Shown in pieces: positions 25,420 through 35,213 of a stretch of DNA of 64,000 nt. Origin of the DNA: Vibrio algarum (GTDB lineage Bacteria > Pseudomonadota > Gammaproteobacteria > Enterobacterales > Vibrionaceae); contig NZ_JAQLOI010000001.1 of NCBI RefSeq assembly GCF_028204155.1, positions 2,604,001 to 2,668,000 of the forward strand, read 5' to 3'. A model generated the notes under the pieces. It had not been told where the DNA came from. It worked only from the letters and a program-made list of their open reading frames with translations, and did no database searches. Each line of letters begins with the position of its first letter. Within the stretch, counting starts at the first letter, position 1. Position numbers and translations under genes: made by a program.

Positions 25420-26589
25420 TTACTCTCCATCAAGCCCACGGATTGGCTTAATGGTTCCCCACCCTTTACAAGATGGACAGTGCCAATAAAGTGCGTGGGT
25501 AGAAAAGCCACATTTTCTACAACGATAGTGCGGCTTTGTTTTAAGCTGCTCACCGACAAGTGAGCGTAACGTCGTTAAGCTATCTTTAGCTCGTCCTTCT
25601 TCGGCCTCAGCGAGATGATAATCCATTAAACGGTGAAAGCCTTTCATGGTTGGGTTTCGTACTAACTGACGCGTTAATAAGGTCTGTGCAGAGGCAAAAC
25701 CTTCATGATGCGCAACCAATTGGGCCAACATTAATTCAGCAGAAACACCCGCTTTCTTCTCTATGCATTTTCGAAGAAACTCTACCAATTTATCTTCTTG
25801 CCCAATGTGGTGATAGCATTCGGCTAAGGTTTCAAGGACTTCACTGACAAAATCCGTATCTTGGTCCAGCACCATCTCCATATACTTGATGGTACTTTTA
25901 TAGTCTTCATTTTCTAGATAAAGTTTGCCCAAAGAAATACTTGCTCGTACACACTTAGGGTCTTCGGATAACGCTCTTTTAAAATAGAGAACGGCTTTAG
26001 ATGTATCTTCTTCCGCTTGTTCAAGCAATGCTAGTTCGCACCAGAAATGAGCAATATTCGCCGTCATACGCTTACGTCCAAGCTTCACTAACGCTGTTGC
26101 ATACTTGATCGCATTATCCCACTCGCGCGTCTGTTGATAAATACTCACTAATTGAGTTAATGCGGCTTCTCTATGGGAGGGCTCTTCAACCAATTGTTCA
26201 AATATTTTTTCTGCACGGTCTAAAAAACCTGACACCATATAATCTTTCGCTAACTGTTGCAGTGCGAGATTTTTTTGATCTATTGTGAGGTTTTTTCTGG
26301 AAATAAGATTTTGGTGGATTCGAATTGCTCGATCTACTTCCCCTCGTGATCGGAACAAATTACCGAGCGCTAAGTGGGTATCAATCGTTTCAGCATCAAC
26401 TTGAAGTAGTTCAATAAAGTGATCTACGGCTTTGTCTGATTGATCAGACAATAACAAGTTTAACCCCGTTACGTATTGACGGGATATTTGATGAGATTGA
26501 TCTTGCTTATCATGCCGTGCACTTCTATTACCCATGTACCAGCCATAGGCAGCAGCAATTGGCAATAATAAGAAGAGTAGTTCAAGCAT
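25420..26589 (-). CDS. lapB: Lipopolysaccharide assembly protein B
   Basis: LapB (YciM) is an inner-membrane protein that brings LpxC to the FtsH protease and so balances lipopolysaccharide against phospholipid synthesis. The 389-residue protein has an N-terminal membrane segment (about residues 2-18), some nine TPR repeats (about 35-350), and a C-terminal rubredoxin-like metal site (CRKCGF then CPSCKGWGTIKP). This layout is diagnostic. lapA lies 28 bases upstream in the same operon. Confidence 0.96.
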   Translation of the reverse strand: MLELLFLLLPIAAAYGWYMGNRSARHDKQDQSHQISRQYVTGLNLLLSDQSDKAVDHFIELLQVDAETIDTHLALGNLFRSRGEVDRAIRIHQNLISRKNLTIDQKNLALQQLAKDYMVSGFLDRAEKIFEQLVEEPSHREAALTQLVSIYQQTREWDNAIKYATALVKLGRKRMTANIAHFWCELALLEQAEEDTSKAVLYFKRALSEDPKCVRASISLGKLYLENEDYKSTIKYMEMVLDQDTDFVSEVLETLAECYHHIGQEDKLVEFLRKCIEKKAGVSAELMLAQLVAHHEGFASAQTLLTRQLVRNPTMKGFHRLMDYHLAEAEEGRAKDSLTTLRSLVGEQLKTKPHYRCRKCGFSTHALYWHCPSCKGWGTIKPIRGLDGE

Positions 26590-26617
26590 CGGTGCTTACC
26601 GCTACGCTATATCGCCA

Positions 26618-26893
26618 CTAAGCTTTCGACTCTACTGGAAGCTGATTCGCTGTAGACTTTTTCAATTTTCGGTTTAAGCGGCGAATAGTTAACTGGGACT
26701 TTAACTGCATGCTTCCTACAATTAGCCAAGCTAGTGCAAAACCTGCAACAAAAACAACACCTAACAATGTAGATAGATGAAATTCACCTTGTGCTAAAAG
26801 ATAGTTAAAAGAGACGACTTCTTGGTTTTGCGCACCTAATGCTAATGCTACAAGAAAAAGTGCAATGACTAGAATCGTTTTTATAATTTTCAT
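26618..26893 (-). CDS. lapA: Lipopolysaccharide assembly protein A
   Basis: LapA (YciS) is a small inner-membrane partner of LapB. The 91-residue protein has two membrane segments (about residues 4-21 and 42-64) and a short basic cytoplasmic tail (LTIRRLNRKLKKS). FNYLLAQGEFHLSTLLGVVF is the conserved centre. A strong terminator lies between ihfB and lapA, so lapAB has its own promoter or depends on readthrough. Confidence 0.93.
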   Translation of the reverse strand: MKIIKTILVIALFLVALALGAQNQEVVSFNYLLAQGEFHLSTLLGVVFVAGFALAWLIVGSMQLKSQLTIRRLNRKLKKSTANQLPVESKA

Positions 26894-26969
26894 GACTCAC
26901 TACTCCAGATATTTCGCTAACTTCTGATTATGCAGTAATTTGAGACCACAAACCATCAGAAACAGGTAT

Positions 26970-27003
26970 AAAAAAGCGGCATATGAAAATATGCCGCTTT
27001 TTT
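26970..27003 (-). terminator. Terminator after ihfB
   Basis: AAAAAGCGGCATAT and ATATGCCGCTTTTT form a 14-bp stem around GAAA with A- and T-runs on both sides. It is 21 bases after the ihfB stop. Confidence 0.92.
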
Positions 27004-27023
27004 ATAACTCTAAACTGGTAAAA

Positions 27024-27305
27024 CTAGTTAATATCTACGCGTTCACGCAGTTCTTTACCTGGTTTGAAATGAGGGACATATTTGCCTTCAAGTTCAACTT
27101 TATCACCTGTTTTAGGGTTACGACCTACACGAGGTTCACGATAATGCAATGAGAAACTACCAAAGCCGCGAATCTCAATTCTATCTCCACTTTCCAAGGT
27201 AGAAGCCATATGCTCTAAGATATCCTTTACAGCGTCTTCTATCTCTTTCGCAGAAAGGTGAGTTTGTTCAGCACAGAGTCTTTCTATTAGTTCAGACTTA
27301 GTCAT
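27024..27305 (-). CDS. ihfB: Integration host factor beta subunit
   Basis: IHF-beta pairs with IHF-alpha to bend DNA sharply at specific sites, shaping promoters, replication origins and recombination complexes. From the ATG at 27305 (MTKSELIERLC) the protein has 93 residues, one fewer than E. coli. GFGSFSLHYREPRVGRNP is the DNA-binding beta arm with the intercalating proline. A start five residues upstream is possible but non-canonical. rpsA lies upstream with a terminator in between, the order seen in other gammaproteobacteria. Confidence 0.97.
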   Translation of the reverse strand: MTKSELIERLCAEQTHLSAKEIEDAVKDILEHMASTLESGDRIEIRGFGSFSLHYREPRVGRNPKTGDKVELEGKYVPHFKPGKELRERVDIN

Positions 27306-27339
27306 ATTTACCCTCATCACATTTTCAAAAACGTCAAAT

Positions 27340-27369
27340 CATAAAAAAGGGAGCCAAAAGGCTCCCTAA
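27340..27369 (-). terminator. Terminator after rpsA
   Basis: GGGAGCC and GGCTCCC form a 7-bp stem around AAAA; on the minus strand a run of six Ts follows. It lies 12 bases after the rpsA stop. Confidence 0.9.
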
Positions 27370-27380
27370 TTGCGATTATA

Positions 27381-29054
27381 TTACTCGCCTTTAGCAGCCT
27401 TGAAAGCATCTGCCATAGCATTTGTGAACCCGCTATTATCTTCTTGCTTGTTCACTGATGCCATTGCTTCTTGCTCATCAGCTTCGTCCTTCGCTTTAAC
27501 AGAAAGGTTAACTACGCGGTTCTTACGGTCAACGCCCGTGAACTTCGCTTCAACACTATCGCCTACGCTTAGGATTAGAGATGCATCTTCAACACGGTCA
27601 CGTGATACTTCAGAAACACGGATGTAGCCTTCAACGCCCTCTGCAATTTCAAGTGTAGCACCTTTTGCGTCAACTGCAGTAACTGTAGCATTAACTAGGA
27701 TGCCTTTCTTGTTATCAGCAACGAATGCGTTGAACGGGTCATTTTCCATTTGCTTAACGCCAAGAGAAATACGTTCACGCTCTGCATCAACTGCAAGAAC
27801 AACAGCAGAGATTTCATCGCCTTTCTTATAATCACGTACCGCATCTTCTCCTGCAACATTCCAAGAGATATCAGATAGGTGAACAAGACCGTCGATGCCG
27901 CCGTCAAGACCGATAAAGATACCAAAGTCAGTGATAGACTTGATCTTACCAGTTACTTTATCGCCTTTAGCTTGCGCTTCAGCGAATGACTGCCAAGGGT
28001 TTGCTTTACATTGCTTAAGACCTAGAGAGATACGACGACGTTCTTCGTCAATCTCAAGAACCATAACTTCAGCTTCATCGCCTACGTTAACCACTTTAGA
28101 TGGGTGGATGTTCTTGTTAGTCCAATCCATTTCTGAAACGTGTACTAGACCTTCTACGCCTTCTTCGATTTCAACGAAGCAACCGTAGTCAGTTAGATTA
28201 GTAACACGACCTGTTAGTTTGTGACCTTCAGGGTAACGCTTAGCGATTGCTACCCATGGATCTTCGCCTAGTTGCTTAAGACCTAGTGATACGCGAGTAC
28301 GCTCACGGTCGAACTTAAGAACTTTAACTAGGATTTCATCACCAACGTTTACGATCTCAGATGGGTGCTTAACACGCTTCCAAGCCATATCAGTGATGTG
28401 AAGTAGGCCATCTACGCCGCCAAGGTCAACGAATGCACCGTAGTCAGTAAGGTTCTTAACGATACCTTTAACTTCGCTACCTTCTTGAAGTGTTTCAAGA
28501 AGCTCGTCACGCTCAACACTGTTTTCAGATTCGATAACAGCACGGCGAGAAACAACAACGTTGTTACGTTTTTGATCTAGCTTAATTACTTTGAACTCTA
28601 GCTCTTTGTTCTCTAGGTGAGCAGTGTCGCGGATTGGGCGAACATCTACTAGTGAACCAGGTAAGAACGCACGGATACCGTTTAGTTCTACAGTGAAACC
28701 ACCTTTAACTTTACCGTTAATGATACCAATAACAGTTTCAGCTTCTTCGTATGCTTTCTCAAGAACGATCCACGCTTCGTGACGCTTAGCTTTCTCACGA
28801 GAAAGTTGAGTTTCACCAAAGCCATCTTCAACAGCATCAAGTGCTACGTCGATTTCTGTACCAATTTCAACTTCAAGTTCGCCAGCAGCGTTCTTGAATT
28901 GCTCTGCTGGGATAGCAGATTCTGATTTTAGGCCAGCATCAACAAGAACGAAACCGTTCTCGATAGCAACTACAGTACCTTTAACAATAGTACCTGGGCG
29001 AAATTCTAGTTCGTTTAGAGACTCTTCAAAGAGTTGAGCGAAAGATTCAGTCAT
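27381..29054 (-). CDS. rpsA: 30S ribosomal protein S1
   Basis: S1 brings mRNA to the 30S subunit and is essential for translating most messages. From the ATG at 29054 (MTESFAQLFEESLNELEF) it has 557 residues, the same as E. coli S1. Six S1 RNA-binding domains follow in series from about residue 20, with recognisable repeats such as LTDYGAFVDLGGVDGLLHIT, LTDYGCFVEIEEGVEGLVHV and ITDFGIFIGLDGGIDGLVHL. It lies after cmk on the same strand, the conserved cmk-rpsA-ihfB order. Translational autoregulation is known for the family. Confidence 0.98.
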   Translation of the reverse strand: MTESFAQLFEESLNELEFRPGTIVKGTVVAIENGFVLVDAGLKSESAIPAEQFKNAAGELEVEIGTEIDVALDAVEDGFGETQLSREKAKRHEAWIVLEKAYEEAETVIGIINGKVKGGFTVELNGIRAFLPGSLVDVRPIRDTAHLENKELEFKVIKLDQKRNNVVVSRRAVIESENSVERDELLETLQEGSEVKGIVKNLTDYGAFVDLGGVDGLLHITDMAWKRVKHPSEIVNVGDEILVKVLKFDRERTRVSLGLKQLGEDPWVAIAKRYPEGHKLTGRVTNLTDYGCFVEIEEGVEGLVHVSEMDWTNKNIHPSKVVNVGDEAEVMVLEIDEERRRISLGLKQCKANPWQSFAEAQAKGDKVTGKIKSITDFGIFIGLDGGIDGLVHLSDISWNVAGEDAVRDYKKGDEISAVVLAVDAERERISLGVKQMENDPFNAFVADNKKGILVNATVTAVDAKGATLEIAEGVEGYIRVSEVSRDRVEDASLILSVGDSVEAKFTGVDRKNRVVNLSVKAKDEADEQEAMASVNKQEDNSGFTNAMADAFKAAKGE

Positions 29055-29157
29055 TAATTTGATCTTCAATTATTAAACTTCCACGGGCATCCTACCGCGT
29101 GGGGTTGATAAAATAGTCAGTCATCATCCTTGCGACCGACCTCCTATTGCCTCTTAA

Positions 29158-29835
29158 TTAAGACAATTTAGATTCGATATATTCAAGCGCCTGATTAACC
29201 ACTTCACCTATAGAAAGTGTTGTAGAATCAAGCACTAATGCGCCATCAGCAGGTCGTAACGGAGCCACCGCACGGTTGCGGTCTCTGTCATCACGTTCCT
29301 GAATCTCGCGTAAAAGGTGGTCAAATTTAACACTTAACCCCTTAGCTTGCAACTGCTTAAGGCGTCTGTCTGCCCTTTCTTCAGCCGTTGCATCAAGGAA
29401 GATTTTCACTTCAGCATTCGGGAATACAACAGTGCCCATATCACGTCCATCAGCCACCAAACCTTGTTCTGTGCTAAATGAGCGTTGTCGGCGTAGTAAA
29501 GCCTCACGCACTCGTGGTAATGCAGCAACTTTTGAGGCCGCTGTACCGGTCTCTTCTTTACGAAGTTCAGAGGAAACGTCCTCTCCTTCTAAAATAACCT
29601 TAACTAAATCACCTTCAGCAATAAACTGTACGTCTAAATGCGTTGCTAAAGGCACTAATGCTTCTTCTGATTCCGTATTAACGCCATGGTGAATAGCCGC
29701 TAGAGCTAACACCCGATATATTGCGCCAGAATCTAATAAATGAAATCCAAGTTTTTCAGCTAGCAACATACATAGTGTGCCTTTACCTGCACCACTAGGT
29801 CCATCCACAGTTACAACCGGTGTCTTCGAAGACAT
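29158..29835 (-). CDS. cmk: Cytidylate kinase
   Basis: Cmk phosphorylates CMP and dCMP with ATP. The 225-residue protein has the P-loop VDGPSGAGKGT (about residues 10-20), the CMP-binding signature LVADGRDMGTVVFP, and the lid region RDDRDRNRAVAPLRPA. It precedes rpsA by about 100 bases on the same strand, as in other gammaproteobacteria. Confidence 0.97.
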   Translation of the reverse strand: MSSKTPVVTVDGPSGAGKGTLCMLLAEKLGFHLLDSGAIYRVLALAAIHHGVNTESEEALVPLATHLDVQFIAEGDLVKVILEGEDVSSELRKEETGTAASKVAALPRVREALLRRQRSFSTEQGLVADGRDMGTVVFPNAEVKIFLDATAEERADRRLKQLQAKGLSVKFDHLLREIQERDDRDRNRAVAPLRPADGALVLDSTTLSIGEVVNQALEYIESKLS

Positions 29836-30057
29836 TCATTACTCCAATTTTTTAGTTAGTCGTAATTCTATCAATATAGAACCACTTTTATCGGCGACAT
29901 ATTATAGGTTGAAATGGAGCTTGTAGCGAGGAAAGAAAGAAGAAAAATTAAAATTTGCTCATTAAAAGTGGGTCAAGCGAATGCCTTGTTAACCCACATA
30001 ATAAGCACTATCAACTATGACGCTTATCTATAATTTACCGATGTAAACTATAAAACG

Positions 30058-31119
30058 TTAAACTATCGGTCTTTGTCCACGAGACAACCATTTCATCAAT
30101 AAATGGTCTGCTGCTTCACCACCAATTCCCGCAAGTTTGTCTGCCATTTTTTTCTTTTGTACATAGCGAACAGAAAGTACCGTTTTCTCTTTACATGCAG
30201 CAACGACAATATCATCAGATGTACTGATTTCATCCACTAAACCCAATGCTTGGGCCTGTGTACCAAACCAATGCTCACCTGTTGCTACTTTTTCTAAATC
30301 GAGTGCAGGACGACGTTCATGAATGAAATCTTTGAATAGTCCATGCGTCTCTTCAAGTTCTACTTTAAATTTATCGCGTGCTTTGTCGGTATTTTCGCCA
30401 AACATTGTCAATGTGCGCTTGTATTCACCAGCGGTAAGCTGTTCAAATTCTATATCGTGCTTTTTAAGTAGCTTATTAAAATTTGGTAATTGAGCAATAA
30501 CCCCAATTGAGCCTACAATTGCAAAGGGAGCCGATACAATCTTGTCACCAATGCACGCCATCATATAACCACCACTCGCAGCCACTTTATCAACCGAGAT
30601 AGTCAATGGAATATTTGCCGCTTTAATGCGATCAAGCTGTGACGACGCAAGCCCATATCCGTGCACCATACCACCACCAGATTCAAGGCGTAATAAAACT
30701 TCATCCCCTTCTCTGGCTACAGACAAAATCGCTGTGACTTCTTCACGCAATGACGCTACTTCTTTCGCATCGATGCTGCCATTAAAGTCCACTACAAACA
30801 GGTGGGCTTCACGCGTTGTCTCCAACGCCCCCTCTTTCACTGCTTTTTTAACTTCTTTATTTCGTGATTTTGCTTTCTCTTTTTCCGCTTTCTTTTCCGC
30901 TTTATCACGCTCTTTTATAAAGGTCCCATCATGCAAATGATGCTCCATCACTTCGATGTTATCTTTGTGTCTCTCGGTTAGGTTGGTAATCTCTAACTCA
31001 CCTTTCGGACCACCTTGTTTCCCACCGACCGCTTTTGCAACCACTAAAATAGCAATAACTGCTACCACAAAAGTCGCAATCTTGGCCAAAAATAGACCAT
31101 AGTCCAACAAAAATTCCAA
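30058..31119 (-). CDS. sohB: Inner-membrane S49 serine protease SohB
   Basis: SohB is a signal-peptide-peptidase-like protease thought to act in the periplasm on membrane or misfolded proteins. The 353-residue protein has an N-terminal membrane segment (about residues 8-28), a charged lysine/glutamate-rich linker, and an S49 domain. The nucleophilic serine is in VDKVAASGGYMMAC (about residue 181) and the catalytic lysine in GEYKRTLTMFGE. It is divergent from the YciK-type gene, as in E. coli. Confidence 0.95.
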   Translation of the reverse strand: MEFLLDYGLFLAKIATFVVAVIAILVVAKAVGGKQGGPKGELEITNLTERHKDNIEVMEHHLHDGTFIKERDKAEKKAEKEKAKSRNKEVKKAVKEGALETTREAHLFVVDFNGSIDAKEVASLREEVTAILSVAREGDEVLLRLESGGGMVHGYGLASSQLDRIKAANIPLTISVDKVAASGGYMMACIGDKIVSAPFAIVGSIGVIAQLPNFNKLLKKHDIEFEQLTAGEYKRTLTMFGENTDKARDKFKVELEETHGLFKDFIHERRPALDLEKVATGEHWFGTQAQALGLVDEISTSDDIVVAACKEKTVLSVRYVQKKKMADKLAGIGGEAADHLLMKWLSRGQRPIV

Positions 31120-31200
31120 TCTAGTATCCCCAATTATTTCAATTCGTGTATTGTAATCACTTTGTCATGATAACCAACATTAAATAATAAAAATAGGGAT

Positions 31201-31947
31201 ATGGAAGTGGATTATTCAGTCTCAAAAGATGCACTCAAAGATAAAATCATTTTGATCACCGGCGCGGGCGCAGGAATAGGAAAACAAGCGGCTCTTAGCT
31301 ATGCCGAACATGGTGCGACTGTTATTCTATTAGGTCGTACGGTTAAAAAGCTTGAACAAACTTATGACGAAATTGAAGCGGCAGGTTACGTTCAACCGGC
31401 TATCATTCCGTTGGATATGAAAGGTGCAAGCAAACAAAACTATATTGATATGGCTGAAACGATTGAACAACAATTCGGTCGTCTAGATGGTGTTTTACAT
31501 AATGCGAGCTTACTTGGAGTCATCAGTCCATTCGATCAAATCGGTGAAGATACCTTTGATGATGTTATGCAGGTCAATGTAAAAGCACAATTTTTAATGA
31601 CTCAAGCCTTGTTACCTATCTTGCACAAATCTGATGATGCTCGTATCGTCTATACTTCGTCTTCTGTAGGGCATAAAGGTCGTGCTTTTTGGGGAAGTTA
31701 TTCTATTTCTAAATTTGCAACCGAAGGTATGATGCAGATCCTTGCTGATGAACTAACAGATACTGCAATTAAAGTTAATGCTATTAATCCCGGAGCAACA
31801 CGAACAGGTATGCGCGCAACCGCTTATCCTGCTGAAGATTCACATTTATTGAAAACGCCACTCGATATTATGCCGTTATACCTCTATTTAATGGCGCCTG
31901 AAGGTAAAGCTGTAAATGGCGAGTGTATCGACGCTCAACCTAAATAA
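31201..31947 (+). CDS. yciK: Short-chain dehydrogenase/reductase, YciK type
   Basis: This 248-residue protein is a classical SDR oxidoreductase. The cofactor motif TGAGAGIGKQ lies at about residues 21-30, LHNAS replaces the usual NNAG, and the catalytic serine and YxxxK are in YTSSSVG and SYSISKFATEG. The sequence through INPGATRTGMRA and LKTPLDIMPLYL matches E. coli YciK, whose physiological substrate is not established. It is divergent from sohB across 81 bases. Confidence 0.92.
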   Translation: MEVDYSVSKDALKDKIILITGAGAGIGKQAALSYAEHGATVILLGRTVKKLEQTYDEIEAAGYVQPAIIPLDMKGASKQNYIDMAETIEQQFGRLDGVLHNASLLGVISPFDQIGEDTFDDVMQVNVKAQFLMTQALLPILHKSDDARIVYTSSSVGHKGRAFWGSYSISKFATEGMMQILADELTDTAIKVNAINPGATRTGMRATAYPAEDSHLLKTPLDIMPLYLYLMAPEGKAVNGECIDAQPK

Positions 31948-31965
31948 TCGACGGTTAAATTAAAA

Positions 31966-31997
31966 TAACAGTAGCGTTTAGAGTAACGCTACTGTTA
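31966..31997. terminator. Shared terminator overlapping a stop codon
   Basis: TAACAGTAGCGTT and AACGCTACTGTTA form a 13-bp stem between convergent yciK and the AEC transporter gene. The minus-strand stop codon (31978-31980) and the last codons of the transporter gene lie inside the hairpin. Confidence 0.85.
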
Positions 31998-32913
31998 TCG
32001 GAAAAGCGATAAAGAAAGCCAGATAGCTATAAAACCATGCGGTATTAGCCAGGTCGCTATCTAGACGATACAGCACTGTTGGTATCGTCGAAGTAAACCC
32101 CGTTGGCATAACCGATAACAGAATACACACTTTGGCAGCCAGCCCGTCATATACCGCCCATAAGTCAAAAACGGTAATAAGAAGCATCGCAATTGCCGGA
32201 GACAAGAAAGCTCTAAAAACTGAAACCTGTATCGCTAATTTTTTCCACCGCTCTCCTCCCCTTAGATTAAAAGTAAGCCCCACCGAGAAAACCATCATTA
32301 AGCTACCAAGTGGAATCACATATTGGTTTATATCACCAATGATCATAGGCCGGTTAAAACCACTAATATTAAGCAGTAAACCAATAGAAATCGCACTGAT
32401 TGCAGCTAAGAATATAGGATCTCGCCAAAAAGCGCTTTTACCCTGCTTAAAGTGTTGGTCTCCACATTTTCGGGCATAAGGATAGATACCACCAAAATAG
32501 ATCAACTCTTCACACAATTTATACAGAGCAACTATCGCGACGCCACTTTCACCAAAGATAAAGAATGCACACAAATTACCTAGTGCACCTAAATTATAAA
32601 ATGATGTGACAGAAACCAATGCACCTGCTTGCTTAGGCTGAAGTCTCTTTAGTTTAACGGTAACAAAACCGACTAAAGCGCCTAAAAAGATCACACCAAC
32701 CCCAACAAGAGGGAGATAGAAAAGTTGTGCTTCTATTTTGGGAAGTTGCCAAATAGAGGTCAGTATTGAGTAAGGTATGATCACCGTTAAGGTGAACTTT
32801 CCTAATGCCACACTGAAAGGTTGGCTAATCTCTGAATATCTTTTCTGAAACCATAAACCGATAGAAAAGCTGATGATAATAAGTGCGAGCAGCGTAATGA
32901 GTTGCTGGTGCAT
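31978..32913 (-). CDS. AEC-family transporter (auxin efflux carrier-like permease)
   Basis: This 311-residue integral membrane protein has about ten hydrophobic segments spread along its length in a five-plus-five pattern with a central hydrophilic loop (about residues 148-168, RKCGDQHFKQGKSAF). This matches the AEC/BASS-like permease family, members of which move malate, malonate or other organic acids. The conserved central part of the second half is seen as IGDINQYVIPLGSLMMVFSV. The substrate cannot be told. It is convergent with yciK and divergent from imuA. Confidence 0.82.
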   Translation of the reverse strand: MHQQLITLLALIIISFSIGLWFQKRYSEISQPFSVALGKFTLTVIIPYSILTSIWQLPKIEAQLFYLPLVGVGVIFLGALVGFVTVKLKRLQPKQAGALVSVTSFYNLGALGNLCAFFIFGESGVAIVALYKLCEELIYFGGIYPYARKCGDQHFKQGKSAFWRDPIFLAAISAISIGLLLNISGFNRPMIIGDINQYVIPLGSLMMVFSVGLTFNLRGGERWKKLAIQVSVFRAFLSPAIAMLLITVFDLWAVYDGLAAKVCILLSVMPTGFTSTIPTVLYRLDSDLANTAWFYSYLAFFIAFPITVALL

Positions 32914-33026
32914 AAAATAACCCCTAAGTACGACTCACTCGGTGAGAATGATTGATTTAGATACTATACAAGGTTCTGTATTTTAAATAGAAATAAATTT
33001 ACCTGGATGAGTCCTCTTTTTCTTTC

Positions 33027-33068
33027 TTGATCCTTTCTCACGATCAAATATACTGTATATATACACAG
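33027..33068 (+). promoter_or_regulatory. SOS promoter with LexA box upstream of imuA
   Basis: CTGTATATATACACAG (33053-33068) matches the gammaproteobacterial LexA box CTGT-N8-ACAG exactly, with further symmetry outside it. A sigma-70-like pair TTGATC (33027-33032) and TATACT (33049-33054), 16 bases apart, places the box over the -10 element. LexA would block transcription until DNA damage. Confidence 0.92.
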
Positions 33069-33085
33069 TATATTTGGCGCCTATT

Positions 33086-33811
33086 ATGCAAACCGTTATT
33101 GATTTATTACATAGTAAACATTTGATTTGGCAAGGTTCTAAACCACAACATTCTGTAGAGACTCTCTCAACAGGATATAAAGAACTCGATACACAATTAG
33201 ACGGTGGGCTTCCTTGTCACGGCGTGGTGGAGATATCATCTGATCTTGGTATTGGGGAGTTACGATTACTCACTCCGTATATAAAAACAAACAGCAAACA
33301 AAGGCTTAGTGTCTTTATCAATTCCCCTGGGCATCTATGCTCCGAATATTTAACTCAACAGGACATCGATATTCATCGAGTGATCATGATCTTTCCTAAA
33401 ACAGAAAAAGAGGCTCTTTGGTCAGCAGAACAGTGCTTGAAAAGCGGTTGCTGCGGGAGCGTTACATTATGGCACCCATCATTAGAAGTTCATCAAGCAA
33501 GAAGATTACAGGTCGCGAGTGAAACAGGGCAATGCTTAATGTTTCTATTCAAAACAGAGCAAAAACATCAAGTTAGTTTGCCTATTTCATTGAGTATACA
33601 GCTTCAACCTGAAGAGAATGGCATTAAGGTTGCTCTGCACAAACGTAAAGGAGGATGGTTAAAATCAAGCTTCTCTGTCGATATGGGTCATCGTTGGCCT
33701 TATCTTGTCCAAAAACAAAGGAGCACGTTTACAACAAACGATTTCAATCATCAAGACCCTATTAATAACCACGATAATGTCGCCCATTTTCCGCCATTAA
33801 AGCAAGGTTAG
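33086..33811 (+). CDS. imuA: SOS mutagenesis protein ImuA
   Basis: ImuA is a RecA/SulA-like protein encoded in the damage-inducible ImuA-ImuB-DnaE2 translesion cassette. The ATG at 33086 (MQTVIDLLHSKHLIW) gives 241 residues; a TTG four codons upstream is less likely. LSTGYKELDTQLDGGLPCHG resembles the start of the RecA core, although the P-loop is not intact. The frame is open throughout. It lies 18 bases after a LexA box and is followed directly by imuB. Its partners are frameshifted, so the cassette is probably inactive. Confidence 0.9.
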   Translation: MQTVIDLLHSKHLIWQGSKPQHSVETLSTGYKELDTQLDGGLPCHGVVEISSDLGIGELRLLTPYIKTNSKQRLSVFINSPGHLCSEYLTQQDIDIHRVIMIFPKTEKEALWSAEQCLKSGCCGSVTLWHPSLEVHQARRLQVASETGQCLMFLFKTEQKHQVSLPISLSIQLQPEENGIKVALHKRKGGWLKSSFSVDMGHRWPYLVQKQRSTFTTNDFNHQDPINNHDNVAHFPPLKQG

Positions 33812-33813
33812 AC

Positions 33814-35213
33814 GTGACCCTTTGGCTCTATCTTCATTTCCCCAAGTTGCAACTTGATACCCTTTTTCGGAATCAAGTCAGCAACCTATTGCTGTTATCC
33901 ATAAAAATCATATTGTACAGCTCAACAATATGGCGAAGACATCTGGACTAAAACAAGGAATGGGGTTAGGTAATGCCGCCTCTCTTTGTAACAATTTACA
34001 AGTGCACCCATATAAACCGGATATTGAAAAACAAAAATTATTAGAGATCGCACAATGGCTTTATCTGATAACAGCAGACATCTCCATTTCACCGCCCTCT
34101 GGTTTACTGCTTAAAGTCACAAATATGTTAACCCTTTATGATGGACTAGAAAGCTATTGGCAAGCGGTTAAAACACCATTAAACAAACTTAATCTTGAGT
34201 ATTACTTTTCGACTGGTTACTCCCCTTACTCAGCTCGTTTATTGGCTCAAGCTCAATTTAATCGCATTTCAGAAAATAAAGAAAAAATAGAAGAGCAACT
34301 AAAAAAGTACCCTTTAGAAGCGACAGAATTAACAAGAAAAACCATCGAAAAGCTTAACCGCGTAGGCGTTCGCGACTTAGGTAATCTTCTCATGCTAGAT
34401 ATTTCAGAGATAGCTCGCCGATTTGATATCGAGCTAGTTAATTATATTGGTCAATTAACGGGACGCTTTAAACACCTTATCGAATTTTATTATCCACCAG
34501 AGTCATTCACTCAATACTTAGAATTACTTTATGAAGTCGATAATTTTCAGTGGTTAGAAAAACCACTCCAAGCGTTATTTAATCAATTAGAACGTTTTCT
34601 GAAACTAAGAGATCAAGTGGCTTATGAGCTCATATTGACACTCTCTCAACGTGAAGAAAGCCATGAACCGCAATCCATTATGTTCACTTCTGCACGAGGC
34701 GACTACCTTGCTGATAAATGGCGTGAACTTAGCCAGCTAACCTTAGAATCGACTAAACTTAACGCGCCGGTTACAGCAATAACACTTTCAGCCAAGAGGG
34801 TCAGCCAACAGCAGAGTGATAAACTCGATCTCTTTGATGGCCCAAAAGGAGATATACCTGATCTTGAGCTCATCTCTCGCTTGCAAGCTAAGTTGGGTAA
34901 AGAAGCCATAAGAGGTATAACACTCACCTCAGATCCAAGACCAGAAAAAACGACGCAGCTTTGTCAACCCTTCGACAATCATTCTACTGAACACAAAACT
35001 AGGCAGATAAGGCCCAGCATCCTATTTCCTTCACCGATTCCTTTACGAGAAAAAATATCTATTGTCCATGGGCCAGAAAGGCTTGTAACAGGATGGTGGG
35101 ATGCCGGAGAGATAACAAGAGATTATTTTATCGCCAGAAGTCATCAAGGGAGGATATTATGGGTATTTAAAACCCCTAAAAAGAGATGGTTTATACATGG
35201 GGTGTTTAGTTAA
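33814..35213 (+). pseudogene. imuB: ImuB (Y-family polymerase-like), frameshifted
   Basis: ImuB is a catalytically reduced Y-family polymerase homologue that links ImuA and DnaE2 to the sliding clamp. A GTG at 33814 with AAGG upstream opens TLWLYLHFPKLQLDTLF, the usual ImuB start. This frame then goes wrong at a T5 run (33863-33867); restoring one T continues as SESSQQPIAVIHKNHIVQLN and on to the end at 35213. The repaired protein would be 466 residues, typical for the family. The long frame from 33930 alone would lack the first 39 residues. Confidence 0.88.

Noticed and set aside
25323..25559. 78-codon minus-strand frame overlapping the end of lapB
   Set aside because: Shadow of lapB in another frame that runs into the intergenic repeat; no start signal.
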